Assembly (NCBI GenBank): GCA_023247725.1
Contig: JAHFFW010000016.1
Span: forward strand, 1 to 58,244
Origin: Candidatus Omnitrophota bacterium
GTDB taxonomy: Bacteria > Omnitrophota > Gorgyraeia > Zapsychrales > JAHFFX01
Direction of reading: 5' to 3'
DNA length: 58,244 bases
Part shown: positions 26,587 to 35,617 of the stretch, piece by piece
Layout of the letters: the number at the start of each line of letters is the position of its first letter
How positions within the stretch are numbered: the stretch's first letter is position 1
Program-made: the position numbers and the translations under genes
Notes under the pieces: model-generated
The model's database searches: none
Told to the model about the DNA's origin: nothing
The model's input: the letters and a program-made list of their open reading frames with translations, nothing else

Positions 26587-28494
26587 TCATCGGACTTGAA
26601 TAATCGGAACGGGCGTTTGGTTGATCGTCGCCTTGAAGGTCGCGGCATCGGAACTGCAATGGGTTTCCGAATTATCGTCGACGGTTAGCCGCACGTTATA
26701 GACGCCGCCTTTGGAATAAGTATGATTGGTGATGGCCTCACTGGACCCATCGCCATCGCCAAAATCCCAATGGTAGCTGAGATTGTCGCCATCGGGGTCG
26801 CTCGATTGCATACCATTAAAGACCGTGGATTCTCCCATACAGCAGGCGGTGTTTTCTCCGGCATTGGCCACGGGCGACGAGTTGACCTTGACCATCGTGC
26901 TCGCCGAAACACTCGAGCACTCGGCACCGCGTCCGTCGTCGGCAATGACGGTCACTTTATAATTTCCCCCCTTGGCAAATTTGTGGGAACCCTTGGGTCC
27001 GCCTTTATAAATGCTGCCATCGCCAAAACTCCAGAAATATTCCAGCTTATCACCATTGGGATCTTTGGCCGCGGCATCAAAGCTGATCTCCTCATCCACG
27101 CAGCCGGCATGAGAGGGTTTCAGTGAAATCACGGGAGCGGAATTAATTTCTACATTCACCATATCCGAGGAGGAAGGGCAATCTCGGCTATGGGCATTCT
27201 CGACGGTCAAGGTCGCCTGAAAACGTCCGGGCTTAGCGTAAATATGTTGAACCTTTAATCCTCGCTCGTACGCTCCGTCGCCAAAAGTCCATTTGGAAAA
27301 AAGCACTTCTTCTCCGTCCACCGATGAAGGCGTGCCGTTAAATTCTACCGGGTCCCCCACGCAGGCCAATTTGTCTTCTCCGGCCTTGGCGACCGGAGCC
27401 CGATTTAAATTGACGGTGAGAGTGTCCTCGCTCGCATTACAGGAAAGTCCGGAATCATCTTTGACCTTCAATTTCACTTCATAGCGGCCGCTTTTTCGAT
27501 ACAAATGCGAAATGGTTTTCCCGTCTCCAGTTTCTCCGTCGCCAAAATCCCAAACGTAAGACAATTTGTCTCCATTGATATCAGTGGTTCCGGAGGCGTC
27601 AAATACAACCGCTTGATTGGTGTCTTTATCGACGCAGGTGATGAGAATATCCTGACCCGCATTGGCGACGGGGGGCGCGTTGACCGTGATCTTTTTGGAA
27701 ACACGATCCGTGCTGCAACCGGTCTTCGCGTTGTCGTCAACCACTAAGACAATGTTGTAATCGCCGCCCGTTGTGTAAGTGTGGCTGACCGAGCGCCCCT
27801 GTTTTTGATTCCCGTCGCCAAATTCCCACCAAAACGTCACATCCTTCGGTTTATCGGATTGGCTTTCGTATCCCTGCAGATTGATTTCTTGATTGACGCA
27901 GACATGTTCCGGAGCATCAAACGAACCTTTGGGAGGAATATTGACATTGATGACTTGAGCACTGGCAGCGGTGCTGCAATTGCCTTGCGTATTGTCGGTG
28001 ATCAATAGTTTAACGGTGTATTTGCCGCTTTTCGCGTAAGTATGAGTGATGATGGGTTCCGTGCTCGTCGTGCTATCGCCCAAATCCCATTGATAGGAAA
28101 GGTTCTGATTGTCTGGGTCATACGACTTGGAGGCATCGAAGGTGAATTGATTGCACTGTGTGCCAGTGGTCGTGGTGACGTTAAGGGCCTCGGAGTTTTT
28201 CGCGGAAGACTCTTTGACATCGATATCCATCTGATCCTTGTTTGGTTTAGTTTCGTTGGGAGCCTCGTTTTGCGCGGACGGGGGTTGGGTGGATTCCTTC
28301 TTATTGTCCTCATGTTCTTTGGTTATGGTTTGTCCTTCCTCTGGGGTGCTTGTTTCTTCCGGGTTTGATTCCTCAAAGGGATCCTCGTTTTCTGAAGCAC
28401 GCAGGGCGAAAGCATTGGAGATATGGAAGGTGGAAATGGCGAGGGACAGCAAAGATAAACAAAGAAGCTGAGATAGAACTTGGTGCTTACACAT
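26587..28494 (-). CDS. Secreted protein with six PKD domains
   Basis: A signal peptide (about residues 1-30, ending NAFALRA), then an acidic Glu/Pro/Thr-rich linker to about residue 100, then six PKD domains. Each domain shows the W.FGDG-type motif: YQWDLGDS, FWWEFGDG, YVWDFGDG, SKWTFGDG, YFWSFGDG and YHWDFGDG. Each repeat also carries a Cys in its first strand and one near its end (NCSTA, GCSTD, SCNAS, DCPSS, ECSSV, HCSSD), which suggests one disulfide per domain. The protein should be extracellular or periplasmic and adhesive or structural. GGAG precedes the ATG. No sorting signal ends it. Confidence 0.85.
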   Translation of the reverse strand: MCKHQVLSQLLCLSLLSLAISTFHISNAFALRASENEDPFEESNPEETSTPEEGQTITKEHEDNKKESTQPPSAQNEAPNETKPNKDQMDIDVKESSAKNSEALNVTTTTGTQCNQFTFDASKSYDPDNQNLSYQWDLGDSTTSTEPIITHTYAKSGKYTVKLLITDNTQGNCSTAASAQVINVNIPPKGSFDAPEHVCVNQEINLQGYESQSDKPKDVTFWWEFGDGNQKQGRSVSHTYTTGGDYNIVLVVDDNAKTGCSTDRVSKKITVNAPPVANAGQDILITCVDKDTNQAVVFDASGTTDINGDKLSYVWDFGDGETGDGKTISHLYRKSGRYEVKLKVKDDSGLSCNASEDTLTVNLNRAPVAKAGEDKLACVGDPVEFNGTPSSVDGEEVLFSKWTFGDGAYERGLKVQHIYAKPGRFQATLTVENAHSRDCPSSSDMVNVEINSAPVISLKPSHAGCVDEEISFDAAAKDPNGDKLEYFWSFGDGSIYKGGPKGSHKFAKGGNYKVTVIADDGRGAECSSVSASTMVKVNSSPVANAGENTACCMGESTVFNGMQSSDPDGDNLSYHWDFGDGDGSSEAITNHTYSKGGVYNVRLTVDDNSETHCSSDAATFKATINQTPVPIIQVR

Positions 28495-28645
28495 GTTGGA
28501 CTCCTTGCCGAGAATTGAGTGAATTGATTAAATTTTTGTAAAAATAAGTATACCATCTTTACTTGCCTTTTGCCGAAATTCTTCTAGGGTTTTTTGCTTC
28601 TGGTAAGAAGAATATATTGAAGAAAGGGCCCAATGAATCAGCTCA

Positions 28646-28816
28646 TCAGCTTTGTTTTTTGCCGATGACGTAATAAAGAACCATGCCGATGAGCGGCATA
28701 AGGAGGATGACGATCACCCACACGAGCTTTTCGGTTGAATCTTTCTTGCTCTGTAAGACATCGGCCAATGCCATGATATCCAGAATAATAACAATGAGAC
28801 AGAGAATGAAATTCAT
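28646..28816 (-). CDS. PLD nuclease N-terminal (PLDc_N) domain small membrane protein
   Basis: A 56-residue protein with two helices: LCLIVIILDIMALADVL, then a polar turn (QSKKDSTEKL) and VWVIVILLMPLIGMVLYYVIG. The pattern LDI.AL.D, ..K..W..VI.L.P..G...Y...G is that of PLDc_N proteins, small integral membrane proteins of unknown function. GAGGAGG lies 5 nt before the ATG. It is single-domain and probably monocistronic. Confidence 0.75.
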   Translation of the reverse strand: MNFILCLIVIILDIMALADVLQSKKDSTEKLVWVIVILLMPLIGMVLYYVIGKKQS

Positions 28817-28896
28817 AAAGCCTCCTCGGCGGTTTCTTAAATTTTTTTTGAAATCGGAGCCCGATGGATCATTCTTATTGAAGACGTCACGACTTA

Positions 28897-29469
28897 TTAT
28901 TCCTGAGCGTCCACCCGGGACAGAGAGGTTGAGCTCGGTTCAGTGAATGTGAAACTGCGGATTAACACCGCAAATAAATCTTTGTATTCCTCGAACCGGT
29001 TTCTGGTATTGACCGAAAAGCTGATCCGATAAAGCGCCTTATTTTTGATGACAAAATAATCCAAGATTTGCACATTGGGGTAGTGAATCGGATTGGCAAT
29101 GACGATTACCGCTTTTTGGCCGCCGACCCGCGATGGCCCAATTTTAAAATCCGGCTCATAATGGAAGTTGGCCTGCAAATTTTTGGGGCTAAGGTCTTCC
29201 CAAAGATATTGGCCTTGCGCGAACTTAGTGATCGTGACCGTCACAATATGACGTGGACGACCTTTGACCACCAACATCAGGCTTTCCGGCGAGATTTCCC
29301 TTTGCCAGTGAGGACTGCATTTGATCTGGAAGCCCAGATTTTTGTCAGTGCAGGTGGTCAAACGCGGTAAATGGGAAGCGGATGGCGCGGTGGATTCCTG
29401 GGCGGTCAAATTCTCTCCGGGACCCCAAAGCGTCGCGAGCAAAAATAAAAAAAAGAGGGTTCGTTTCAT
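28897..29469 (-). CDS. Exported PsbP/DcrB-like (DUF1795-type) protein
   Basis: ATG 29469 overlaps the TGA of the preceding TIR-like gene (ATGA), so translation is coupled. MKRTLFFLFLLATLWG is a signal peptide. The mature protein follows the PsbP/DcrB pattern: NLGFQIKCSPHWQ, VTVTITKFAQG, GGQKAVIVIANPIH and the final DLFAVLIRSFTFTEP. Function unknown; members are often lipid- or stress-related. It seems to belong to the operon of the TIR-like genes. Confidence 0.65.
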   Translation of the reverse strand: MKRTLFFLFLLATLWGPGENLTAQESTAPSASHLPRLTTCTDKNLGFQIKCSPHWQREISPESLMLVVKGRPRHIVTVTITKFAQGQYLWEDLSPKNLQANFHYEPDFKIGPSRVGGQKAVIVIANPIHYPNVQILDYFVIKNKALYRISFSVNTRNRFEEYKDLFAVLIRSFTFTEPSSTSLSRVDAQE

Positions 29470-30269
29470 TTGTCCAGGATCAGATAACCGTTTGCCTTTA
29501 AACGCTCGTGCAAATCCCTTTCCCAACGGCCGGATTCATCCATGGGCGTATAGACGGCGTCATAAAACTTCGTCGGCAGGTCAAAATTCGGTTTTTCTTG
29601 ATAAAGAATAAATACCTGATTTCGCTGTAGTTTTCCCATCACATATCCCATTTCAAAGACGACGTTCGCCGTAGCCTTGAGCCGGGCATCCTTAGGGATA
29701 CCGTCTTTTCGGAAAGCCAACTCATCGGCGGACAAGATGACCACAGCGAATTGGAATTCTCCGACCTCGGCCAGCTTCTGTGCCAAGGATTTACCCTCAT
29801 TGTATTGGTCGAAGGAAAGGGTGGGTTTAAGCGACCAGCCTTTCAATTTTTGTAAAACCTTGGCGCACATCAATTCATTACGACCATTAATGACAAAGAC
29901 CTTCTTTCGTTCAACTTGTCTTGGCTCCGCGGGTGGAGTTGATGCGCCTTCGGTGGGGGATTGGACTTGTGACTCTGGAATTGACGTAACGGTAGCCAGA
30001 GGCATGATCGCAGGTTCGCTCGGCGACGATGCTGGCAGCGCTTTAGTCGAAGTATTTTCAGAAGGCTTGACCTCTCCTACAGCTAAAGCCCCGGCTACGG
30101 GTGACGACGAGTCGCCGGGGCTTGGAATGATTGGCGAGACTTCGCTCAATTTTGTTTGTTCCGTTTCCGGACCTTTTTCGTTAGAGGGTTCATTCAAAGA
30201 CCTTGTCTTTTTGAGTCGATCGAGGCGCGAGCGAAAAAAAATTAGAACGTTAAACCAGTTTATTGGCAT
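29466..30269 (-). CDS. Cap12-type TIR-like domain protein, Glu form
   Basis: The first 120 residues are a disordered Ser/Pro/Glu-rich linker after a short basic hydrophobic start. From about residue 124 the TIR-like (PF10137-type) nucleotide-binding domain begins: VFVINGRNELM, then YNEGKSLAQKL, FAVVILSADELAF and ANVVFEMGYVMGKL, and near the end FDAVYTP-like FYDAVYTPMDESGRW. Glu206 in VVFEMG is at the position I take as the catalytic Glu of NADase TIRs. Related domains serve as NAD+-cleaving effectors in CBASS, but no CD-NTase gene is near. It overlaps the second TIR-like gene by 20 nt, so the two are coupled paralogues. Confidence 0.75.
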   Translation of the reverse strand: MPINWFNVLIFFRSRLDRLKKTRSLNEPSNEKGPETEQTKLSEVSPIIPSPGDSSSPVAGALAVGEVKPSENTSTKALPASSPSEPAIMPLATVTSIPESQVQSPTEGASTPPAEPRQVERKKVFVINGRNELMCAKVLQKLKGWSLKPTLSFDQYNEGKSLAQKLAEVGEFQFAVVILSADELAFRKDGIPKDARLKATANVVFEMGYVMGKLQRNQVFILYQEKPNFDLPTKFYDAVYTPMDESGRWERDLHERLKANGYLILDK

Positions 30270-31671
30270 CGATCGTAAATCCGCAATTTTTTAAGGTGCG
30301 CAGAAGATCAAACTGCCAGCGACCGTGTTTGTCGCAGGGGGTGTACAGCACATCAAAATAATTCGTTGGTATCTCAAAATTTTTTTCTTCGGGATAAAGC
30401 ACGAAGACGCGATCGCGTCCCAGTTTCCCGATCAGGAATCCTAATTGAAAGATGACATTTTGCCTGGCCCTTTGCCGGACGCTTTCCGGTGATTGATCCC
30501 GGTGACGTCCTAAATCATCGCTTGATAAAAGGACAGCGGCAAAGGACACATACGGGTAATCTCGGAATTTTTGGACGAGAGTTTTGCCCTGGTTGTGACC
30601 GATATCGGAGAGAATGGGTTCGAGACCAATTTTTTGTAAGGCAAAAACCACCTGATCGCGCATGAGTGTATCATAGCCGTGGACCACGAATACCTGTTGC
30701 CGGACGGTTAAGCGGAAATCTTCCGGGCGGCCGGCTGGAGGAATCGCAGCTGGAATTTCTTGGGCGAGGGAAGACTTTTCCGGTGGGGCTTGGAATTCCG
30801 GTAGCGGCCAAGACGATCCGGTATCCGATGGAGCGATCGGTGCCGTTTCCTTTTTTTCTTGATTTGATTCCTCGCTTTTGGATTGGGCGATTTCTCCACT
30901 TTTGTCCTTCTCACGCACATCCTTGTAACCCGGAAGTAACATATCCGCGATTTCATCGAATTCCTCATCGTCGATGTCGTTGTCGGCCGAAGGAAGCTCT
31001 GACGGCTTTTTTATTGGAATCTCCAGCGGGATTTCTTCAGCAGAAGACTCGGCCTTTGCGTGTTGTTGTGAATCGCCGGCAGATTCAGGCTCCTGCACCG
31101 GTTGGGTTTCTTCTTCTACTTTGGCTTGGGAGATAAAGGTTGTTTCTTCGTCTCTATTGAGCGGTTGAGGCGGGATTTCTATTTCATCTAAGAGTTCCAA
31201 TTCTTCAGGTGTCGGTTCGGGGGTGGTTTCCGCTAAAGATTCGTCCCGGTGAGCGGAACTTGTCAAAGGGGGTTCGGGTTCGGGGCGATCGAAGGTTTTG
31301 TCTTCTTTATCCGTTTGCGGTTGAGAAGCGAATGGAGACAAATCCAGGGCTTGGTCCATCTCTTCGCGCAAGGCCTCGGGAAGAGACCCTAGAAAAGGAT
31401 CTTGCAGAACTGCGTTCAAAAGTTTTTTGAGATTGAGAATCCCTTGCTGCCAGCTGGAGCGGTAATCCTCTTCCGTCGAATAAAAGGAACCCGGCGTAAA
31501 ACGGATCCGCTGCAATTCATGCCGGTAATCGGACGACTCGCCAAAGATATCGCGGATGGTTCGATCGGCTTCGTGGCGAAATTCGTCCAGCCGGATCTTA
31601 TTGCGATAAGGCAATAGATCGACTTTCTGCAAAAGCCCCCAGATCATTCCCTGTTTTTTGAATTCCGTCAT
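30250..31671 (-). CDS. Cap12-type TIR-like domain protein, Gln form
   Basis: I prefer ATG 31671 (MTEFKKQGMIWGLL); an alternative start at 31743 overlaps mtaB. About residues 1-100 form a helical domain (DEFRHEADRTIRDIFGESS, SWQQGILNLKKLLNAVL), followed by a very acidic linker of about 220 residues. The C-terminal TIR-like domain reads VFVVHGYDTLMRDQV, GHNQGKTLVQKFRDY, FAAVLLSSDDLGRHRD and ARQNVIFQLGFLIGKLGR. The family consensus here is NVVFELG; this protein has Gln (about residue 409 of 473), so it may bind but not hydrolyse NAD. It is directly downstream of mtaB. Confidence 0.75.
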   Translation of the reverse strand: MTEFKKQGMIWGLLQKVDLLPYRNKIRLDEFRHEADRTIRDIFGESSDYRHELQRIRFTPGSFYSTEEDYRSSWQQGILNLKKLLNAVLQDPFLGSLPEALREEMDQALDLSPFASQPQTDKEDKTFDRPEPEPPLTSSAHRDESLAETTPEPTPEELELLDEIEIPPQPLNRDEETTFISQAKVEEETQPVQEPESAGDSQQHAKAESSAEEIPLEIPIKKPSELPSADNDIDDEEFDEIADMLLPGYKDVREKDKSGEIAQSKSEESNQEKKETAPIAPSDTGSSWPLPEFQAPPEKSSLAQEIPAAIPPAGRPEDFRLTVRQQVFVVHGYDTLMRDQVVFALQKIGLEPILSDIGHNQGKTLVQKFRDYPYVSFAAVLLSSDDLGRHRDQSPESVRQRARQNVIFQLGFLIGKLGRDRVFVLYPEEKNFEIPTNYFDVLYTPCDKHGRWQFDLLRTLKNCGFTIDANKLV

Positions 31672-31711
31672 GGCCGTGCTACATCCCGGATCGAAAGGAT
31701 CGTTCCGCAAA

Positions 31712-33007
31712 TTATAATAATTCCCCGCGAACGGCTTGTCCATCCAACGTTGTTAACCGGACGAGCTTCAGTTGATTCTGCAGGTTGATCGAATCTCTGG
31801 TGCGGATTTTAACGCGGGCGTAATGATCGGTAAATCCAGCCCAATCACCCAATTTTTTTTCCTCAAAAAGAACGGATTGGGTCGTCCCCAAGAGATTGTG
31901 GAGAAACTGCTGGCGTTTGAGAACACTCAGATCTCTTAAAATTCGGCTGCGTCGCCGAATTTCACTTTCCGCCACCGGATCAGGAAGAAGTCTGCTTTGC
32001 GCATACCTTCGCTCAGAATAACTGAAGACATGCAGATAGGATAAAGGAAGTTCTTCCAGCCCTTGCACGGTTGCGGCAAAATCCTCGCTGGTCTCGCCGG
32101 GAAAACCCACAATGCAATCCGTCCCCAGGCAGATTTCGGGAACGACCTTCTTGACATTCCCAATAAAGTCCTGAAATTCCTGAATTGAATATTTTCGCTT
32201 CATCTTCTTTAAAATGACGTCACTGCCGCTTTGCAGAGGAACATGCAAATAACGGCAGAGCTTGCTGCCTTGCGCCATTCGTTGAAACAATTCCCTCGGG
32301 ATCGTTGTCGGTTCAATCGAAGAAATTCTGATCCTGCATAATCCGTCAATTCGTTCAAGCGCCTCGATGACATCCATAATTTTTTTGTGTTCGTGATCGT
32401 AGGTGCCCAGATTGATGCCGGTTAAAACCAATTCCTTGTGGCCGGCCGCGACGAGCGCCTGGGCCTCCCAGAGGATGTCCGCGAACTCGCGGCTGCGGGC
32501 GCGGCCGCGCGCGTAAGGGATTTCGCAGAATGAACAGAAGAAATCACAGCCGTCTTGGATCTTCAAATTGGCGCGCGTGTGAGCGCGATCGATTCCGGCC
32601 GTGGGAATTCTAAAGGCCTTTCTCGGGATAGGCGGAACAATCACCTGAGTTTGAACGGGATTGGGCTCTGCCTCCACGATGGTTGCCAGGTCAAGTTTTT
32701 GCGCGTTACCGACGACCCAGCGAACATTGGCCCAATGGGCCAGTTGCTCCTTTTGTATCTGCGCCTGACAACCCACCAGCGCAATCTTTGCGCCGGGATT
32801 GCGCATGTTGATGCGCTGGACCAATCGCCGTGCGTCGGCATCGCCATTTTCGGTTACGGTACAGGTATTGATGACCACCACATCGGCCGGTTGATCAACA
32901 TTCACCACGCGATACCCTTTGGATTCAAAGGAGCGTTGAAGGACAGCGGTTTCGGCTTGGTTCAAACGGCAACCGAATGTGTAAAAGGCTACGGATTCAG
33001 GATGCAT
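31712..33007 (-). CDS. mtaB: tRNA t6A37 methylthiotransferase MtaB
   Basis: A radical-SAM enzyme that converts t6A37 to ms2t6A in tRNAs reading ANN codons. The N-terminal UPF0004 domain has cluster Cys in FGCRLNQAE, NTCTVTENG and VGCQAQI; the radical-SAM CxxxCxxC is CDFFCSFCEIPYARG. TIPRELFQ and LHVPLQSGSD and the DCIVGFPGET motif follow, then a C-terminal TRAM-like region. R.LNQAE and the length of 431 fit MtaB better than MiaB or RimO. Its 3' end lies just before the two TIR-like genes. Confidence 0.9.
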   Translation of the reverse strand: MHPESVAFYTFGCRLNQAETAVLQRSFESKGYRVVNVDQPADVVVINTCTVTENGDADARRLVQRINMRNPGAKIALVGCQAQIQKEQLAHWANVRWVVGNAQKLDLATIVEAEPNPVQTQVIVPPIPRKAFRIPTAGIDRAHTRANLKIQDGCDFFCSFCEIPYARGRARSREFADILWEAQALVAAGHKELVLTGINLGTYDHEHKKIMDVIEALERIDGLCRIRISSIEPTTIPRELFQRMAQGSKLCRYLHVPLQSGSDVILKKMKRKYSIQEFQDFIGNVKKVVPEICLGTDCIVGFPGETSEDFAATVQGLEELPLSYLHVFSYSERRYAQSRLLPDPVAESEIRRRSRILRDLSVLKRQQFLHNLLGTTQSVLFEEKKLGDWAGFTDHYARVKIRTRDSINLQNQLKLVRLTTLDGQAVRGELL

Positions 33008-33015
33008 GATTGAGG

Positions 33016-33759
33016 TTAAGGATTCGGCTCGTTACTTAAAAAATCGTCGAGGAAATTTCTTTTACTGTGGCGGAATAAGGATTGACCGGTCTCGGAACTG
33101 AAGTAATAGAGCATCCCCAGAAAAATAAAAGTGTGCAGCATTTCTAATTGGGTACTGAGATTCGGATGGTAACCATGCGAAACCTTAGCGGCCAGACCCA
33201 AGAGATCATTGATGTTTATTTGGCTTTGGGCGAGCAAGCCCTCCACTTTTTCACGATAAACGTAAACATAGGTTTGCCAGAAAAAGGAAATGCAGATGCT
33301 GAGATAAACAAACCATTTGACCCAGGGAAAAACAATCGTGAATCCGATTCCGGCCACAATAAGCCACATGCTTAAGATGAGATAAATATAAAGCCGCACC
33401 GGGTGGCTCATGAGAAAAAACACGGCTTCAAAATTTTTTAACCGTTCGATGGTCAAATAAATCTCATCTCGCCCCAGCTCAATATTTTCTTTGAGAATCT
33501 CATTTTGATTTAACCACTGGTCTTTGCTGATCCGGCCTTTGAAATAATCCTTGTCGAGTGTCCGACCAAGTCTTTGGGTGTTCACTTCGTATTCCAACAG
33601 CTTTCGGGAACGGAGTCCGTCCCAATCCGTGGGGCCGACGGAATTGACCACATCATTGAGATAAGTGATCCCGCTGATGAGAAGAATAATGCCGATGATG
33701 ATGGTTCCAATCGTCCCTTTTTGGATACTGCGGTTTAGCTTTAGATGGAGTGTTGCCAT
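33016..33759 (-). CDS. Hypothetical membrane protein
   Basis: 247 residues with an N-terminal helix (GTIGTIIIGIILLISGITYL), a soluble charged loop of about 85 residues, and then four more helices (LYIYLILSMWLIVAGIGFTI onward). I do not recognise the family. It overlaps the DUF423 stop by 19 nt and ends 8 nt before mtaB, so it is part of the same transcription unit. Confidence 0.65.
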   Translation of the reverse strand: MATLHLKLNRSIQKGTIGTIIIGIILLISGITYLNDVVNSVGPTDWDGLRSRKLLEYEVNTQRLGRTLDKDYFKGRISKDQWLNQNEILKENIELGRDEIYLTIERLKNFEAVFFLMSHPVRLYIYLILSMWLIVAGIGFTIVFPWVKWFVYLSICISFFWQTYVYVYREKVEGLLAQSQININDLLGLAAKVSHGYHPNLSTQLEMLHTFIFLGMLYYFSSETGQSLFRHSKRNFLDDFLSNEPNP

Positions 33760-34115
33760 AAGATTTTAAAGAACGTCAGCCACGCTAAGAGAAAGCAAAT
33801 CCCCCCGAAGGGAGTGATGGCGCCCAGCCATTTTTGGCCGGTCACAGCTAGCAAGTAAAGACTGCCGCAGAAAAGCGTAATGCCCAAAATCAGCAGAACT
33901 CCGACCCATTCGGTTTTGGGATTGTTGGAGATGGAGCTAAACCAGGCTAGGATCAAAAGTCCCTGGGCGTGTACCACGTGATAAAGCACGGCCGTTTTGT
34001 AAATATCCATGGAATATTCAGAGATCTTTCCTCTTAATGCATGCGAACCAAAAGCCCCCAGCCCCACGGCCAGGAACATGGCGAGCGTCCCCCATCTGGC
34101 CCAAACGATTCCCAT
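33741..34115 (-). CDS. DUF423 family membrane protein
   Basis: 124 residues and four helices. The defining DUF423 motif near the N-terminus is LAVGLGAFGSHALRGKI, followed by YHVVHAQGLLIL and the C-terminal ITPFGGICFLLAWLTF. Function unknown; it is widely conserved (YgdD-like). It lies 8 nt downstream of the TrpD2-like gene. Confidence 0.9.
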   Translation of the reverse strand: MGIVWARWGTLAMFLAVGLGAFGSHALRGKISEYSMDIYKTAVLYHVVHAQGLLILAWFSSISNNPKTEWVGVLLILGITLFCGSLYLLAVTGQKWLGAITPFGGICFLLAWLTFFKILWQHSI

Positions 34116-34123
34116 CGGTTTCC

Positions 34124-35404
34124 TTAACTGTTCGCGATATTTTTATTAAGCCATTCCAAGGCTTGATCAATACCGAGGAGAGTGGCTTTGATTCTCAGAT
34201 CAAAATGCCGGTTGTGGGTTCTTCCCTTGTGTGCATGTACTTTGATGAGTCGAACATTTTCTTCCAGATCCGGATACGAGAGTTTTTCTTCGACGTGAAT
34301 ATCGTGGCCTAAAAGAGCTTGAGGATCAAATTCAAATTCATGACGACGATAAGTCCCATCTTGGCAACGGGCCGAGCACATGATTTTGACCGGTCGAAGT
34401 AAAGGAAACGCGAGCGACCCCTCGAGCCCATTACGAATGACCACTGCCCCGGGGAATCCGGCGCGCTCCGCAATCGTGATCATTTTTTCAGTAAAAGGCG
34501 GATGAAATGCCGAGGTGAATAAAATTCGCGCACCCGCCGGATTCAAAAATCGTTCCAACGTGGCCAGAAAGGGCCGCTTAATGATTTGTCGCCGGAGGTT
34601 GACCCAATGGTCTAAAGGGCGAGACAAAAATGCCTGATGCAGAAAATATCCGAACGCGGGTTGAGTGTCCGTGATTTCCGTATTATTCAAGGGAAAATGA
34701 CCCTTGAGGGCCGAAGATAAATCCAAAAGATTGTATCCGGATTTGGGTCCGCTGTTTCGGCCCACGAGACTGATCACCCGGTATCGGTGTGCGATCAGAT
34801 GCTGGGCCATAAGCGGAGTCAACAAATACGATTGATCAACACCATCGAAGGGTTCTGCCAGTTGAATGATGGGAAATCCCGGCGGGGTTGGAATCCGAAA
34901 CCCCCTCTCGATGGTTTCTTGGATGCTCAGGCGCAGGCCCTCATATTCTTCGGAGGTTTCATACCGCACCCGCAAGGCCGTGGCCACCAAACCCCGTGCG
35001 CCATCGCCGGGAAGATCGGAAAATAAAAAGCGCCCCAGTTCCAAAGCCTTTGAGAGAGGAAGTTCTTTGCCATCAAGGAGCTCCTGGCAGATCATTTGAA
35101 TGGATTCTGGCACATCATGGGCGAGGAATTGGGCAAGATTTCGGGCACTCTGAAGAGTGCCGGCCGGCAGGGCCGATTCTAAAATTTTTTCTGGTGGTGT
35201 AATTCCTTTCAAAAATAACCCGGCGAAAAAAGCCCCTTTCTCAACTGGCAAAATTTTTTCCGTCTGTAAATCCGAAAGGATTGCCTGAGCAAGTTCTGGG
35301 CTTAAGGCTTTGCTCCCTCTTTTTCCCACACCGACGGTTTTGATTCCAAGCCGGATGGGCGTATCCTGCAAGGCGGTTGGAGCTAACTCTGAAATAGGGT
35401 TCAT
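34124..35404 (-). CDS. TrpD2/YbiB-like phosphoribosyltransferase-fold protein
   Basis: ATG 35404 (MNPISELAP) follows GGGTAA. The protein has the anthranilate phosphoribosyltransferase fold: a helical N-terminal domain (LSKALELGRFLF), then FDGVDQSYLLTPLMAQHLIA, and VVIRNGLEGSLAFPL, which is typical of TrpD2/YbiB paralogues. YbiB binds nucleic acid rather than making tryptophan, and no other trp genes are here, so a nucleic-acid or unknown role is more likely. At 426 residues it is longer than E. coli YbiB (about 320). Confidence 0.65.
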   Translation of the reverse strand: MNPISELAPTALQDTPIRLGIKTVGVGKRGSKALSPELAQAILSDLQTEKILPVEKGAFFAGLFLKGITPPEKILESALPAGTLQSARNLAQFLAHDVPESIQMICQELLDGKELPLSKALELGRFLFSDLPGDGARGLVATALRVRYETSEEYEGLRLSIQETIERGFRIPTPPGFPIIQLAEPFDGVDQSYLLTPLMAQHLIAHRYRVISLVGRNSGPKSGYNLLDLSSALKGHFPLNNTEITDTQPAFGYFLHQAFLSRPLDHWVNLRRQIIKRPFLATLERFLNPAGARILFTSAFHPPFTEKMITIAERAGFPGAVVIRNGLEGSLAFPLLRPVKIMCSARCQDGTYRRHEFEFDPQALLGHDIHVEEKLSYPDLEENVRLIKVHAHKGRTHNRHFDLRIKATLLGIDQALEWLNKNIANS

Positions 35405-35534
35405 GCATTTACCCAAAATGAGGATTCCATAAAAATCCTTTGTTATCAATGCCATTAGTATAACTTTCTAGGATTAAAAATCAACCCTTTCGACGCATGT
35501 TCCAATGCCAGGGCTTAGCATCCTTAGCAAATTC

Positions 35535-35562
35535 TTGCTTAACACCGGGTTTACGTTATAAT
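35535..35562 (+). promoter_or_regulatory. Sigma70-type promoter for dusB
   Basis: TTGCTT at 35535-35540 and TATAAT at 35557-35562 are separated by 16 nt. The leader would be about 48 nt. Confidence 0.6.
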
Positions 35563-35617
35563 TGAAACGAATTTTCTCATATGCGGATCAATTTGTTTCA
35601 ACCGAGCAAATAAACTC

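Noticed and set aside
29466-31671. A CBASS operon
   Set aside because: TIR-like domains of the Cap12 type are present, but no CD-NTase, E1/E2 or HORMA gene is near.
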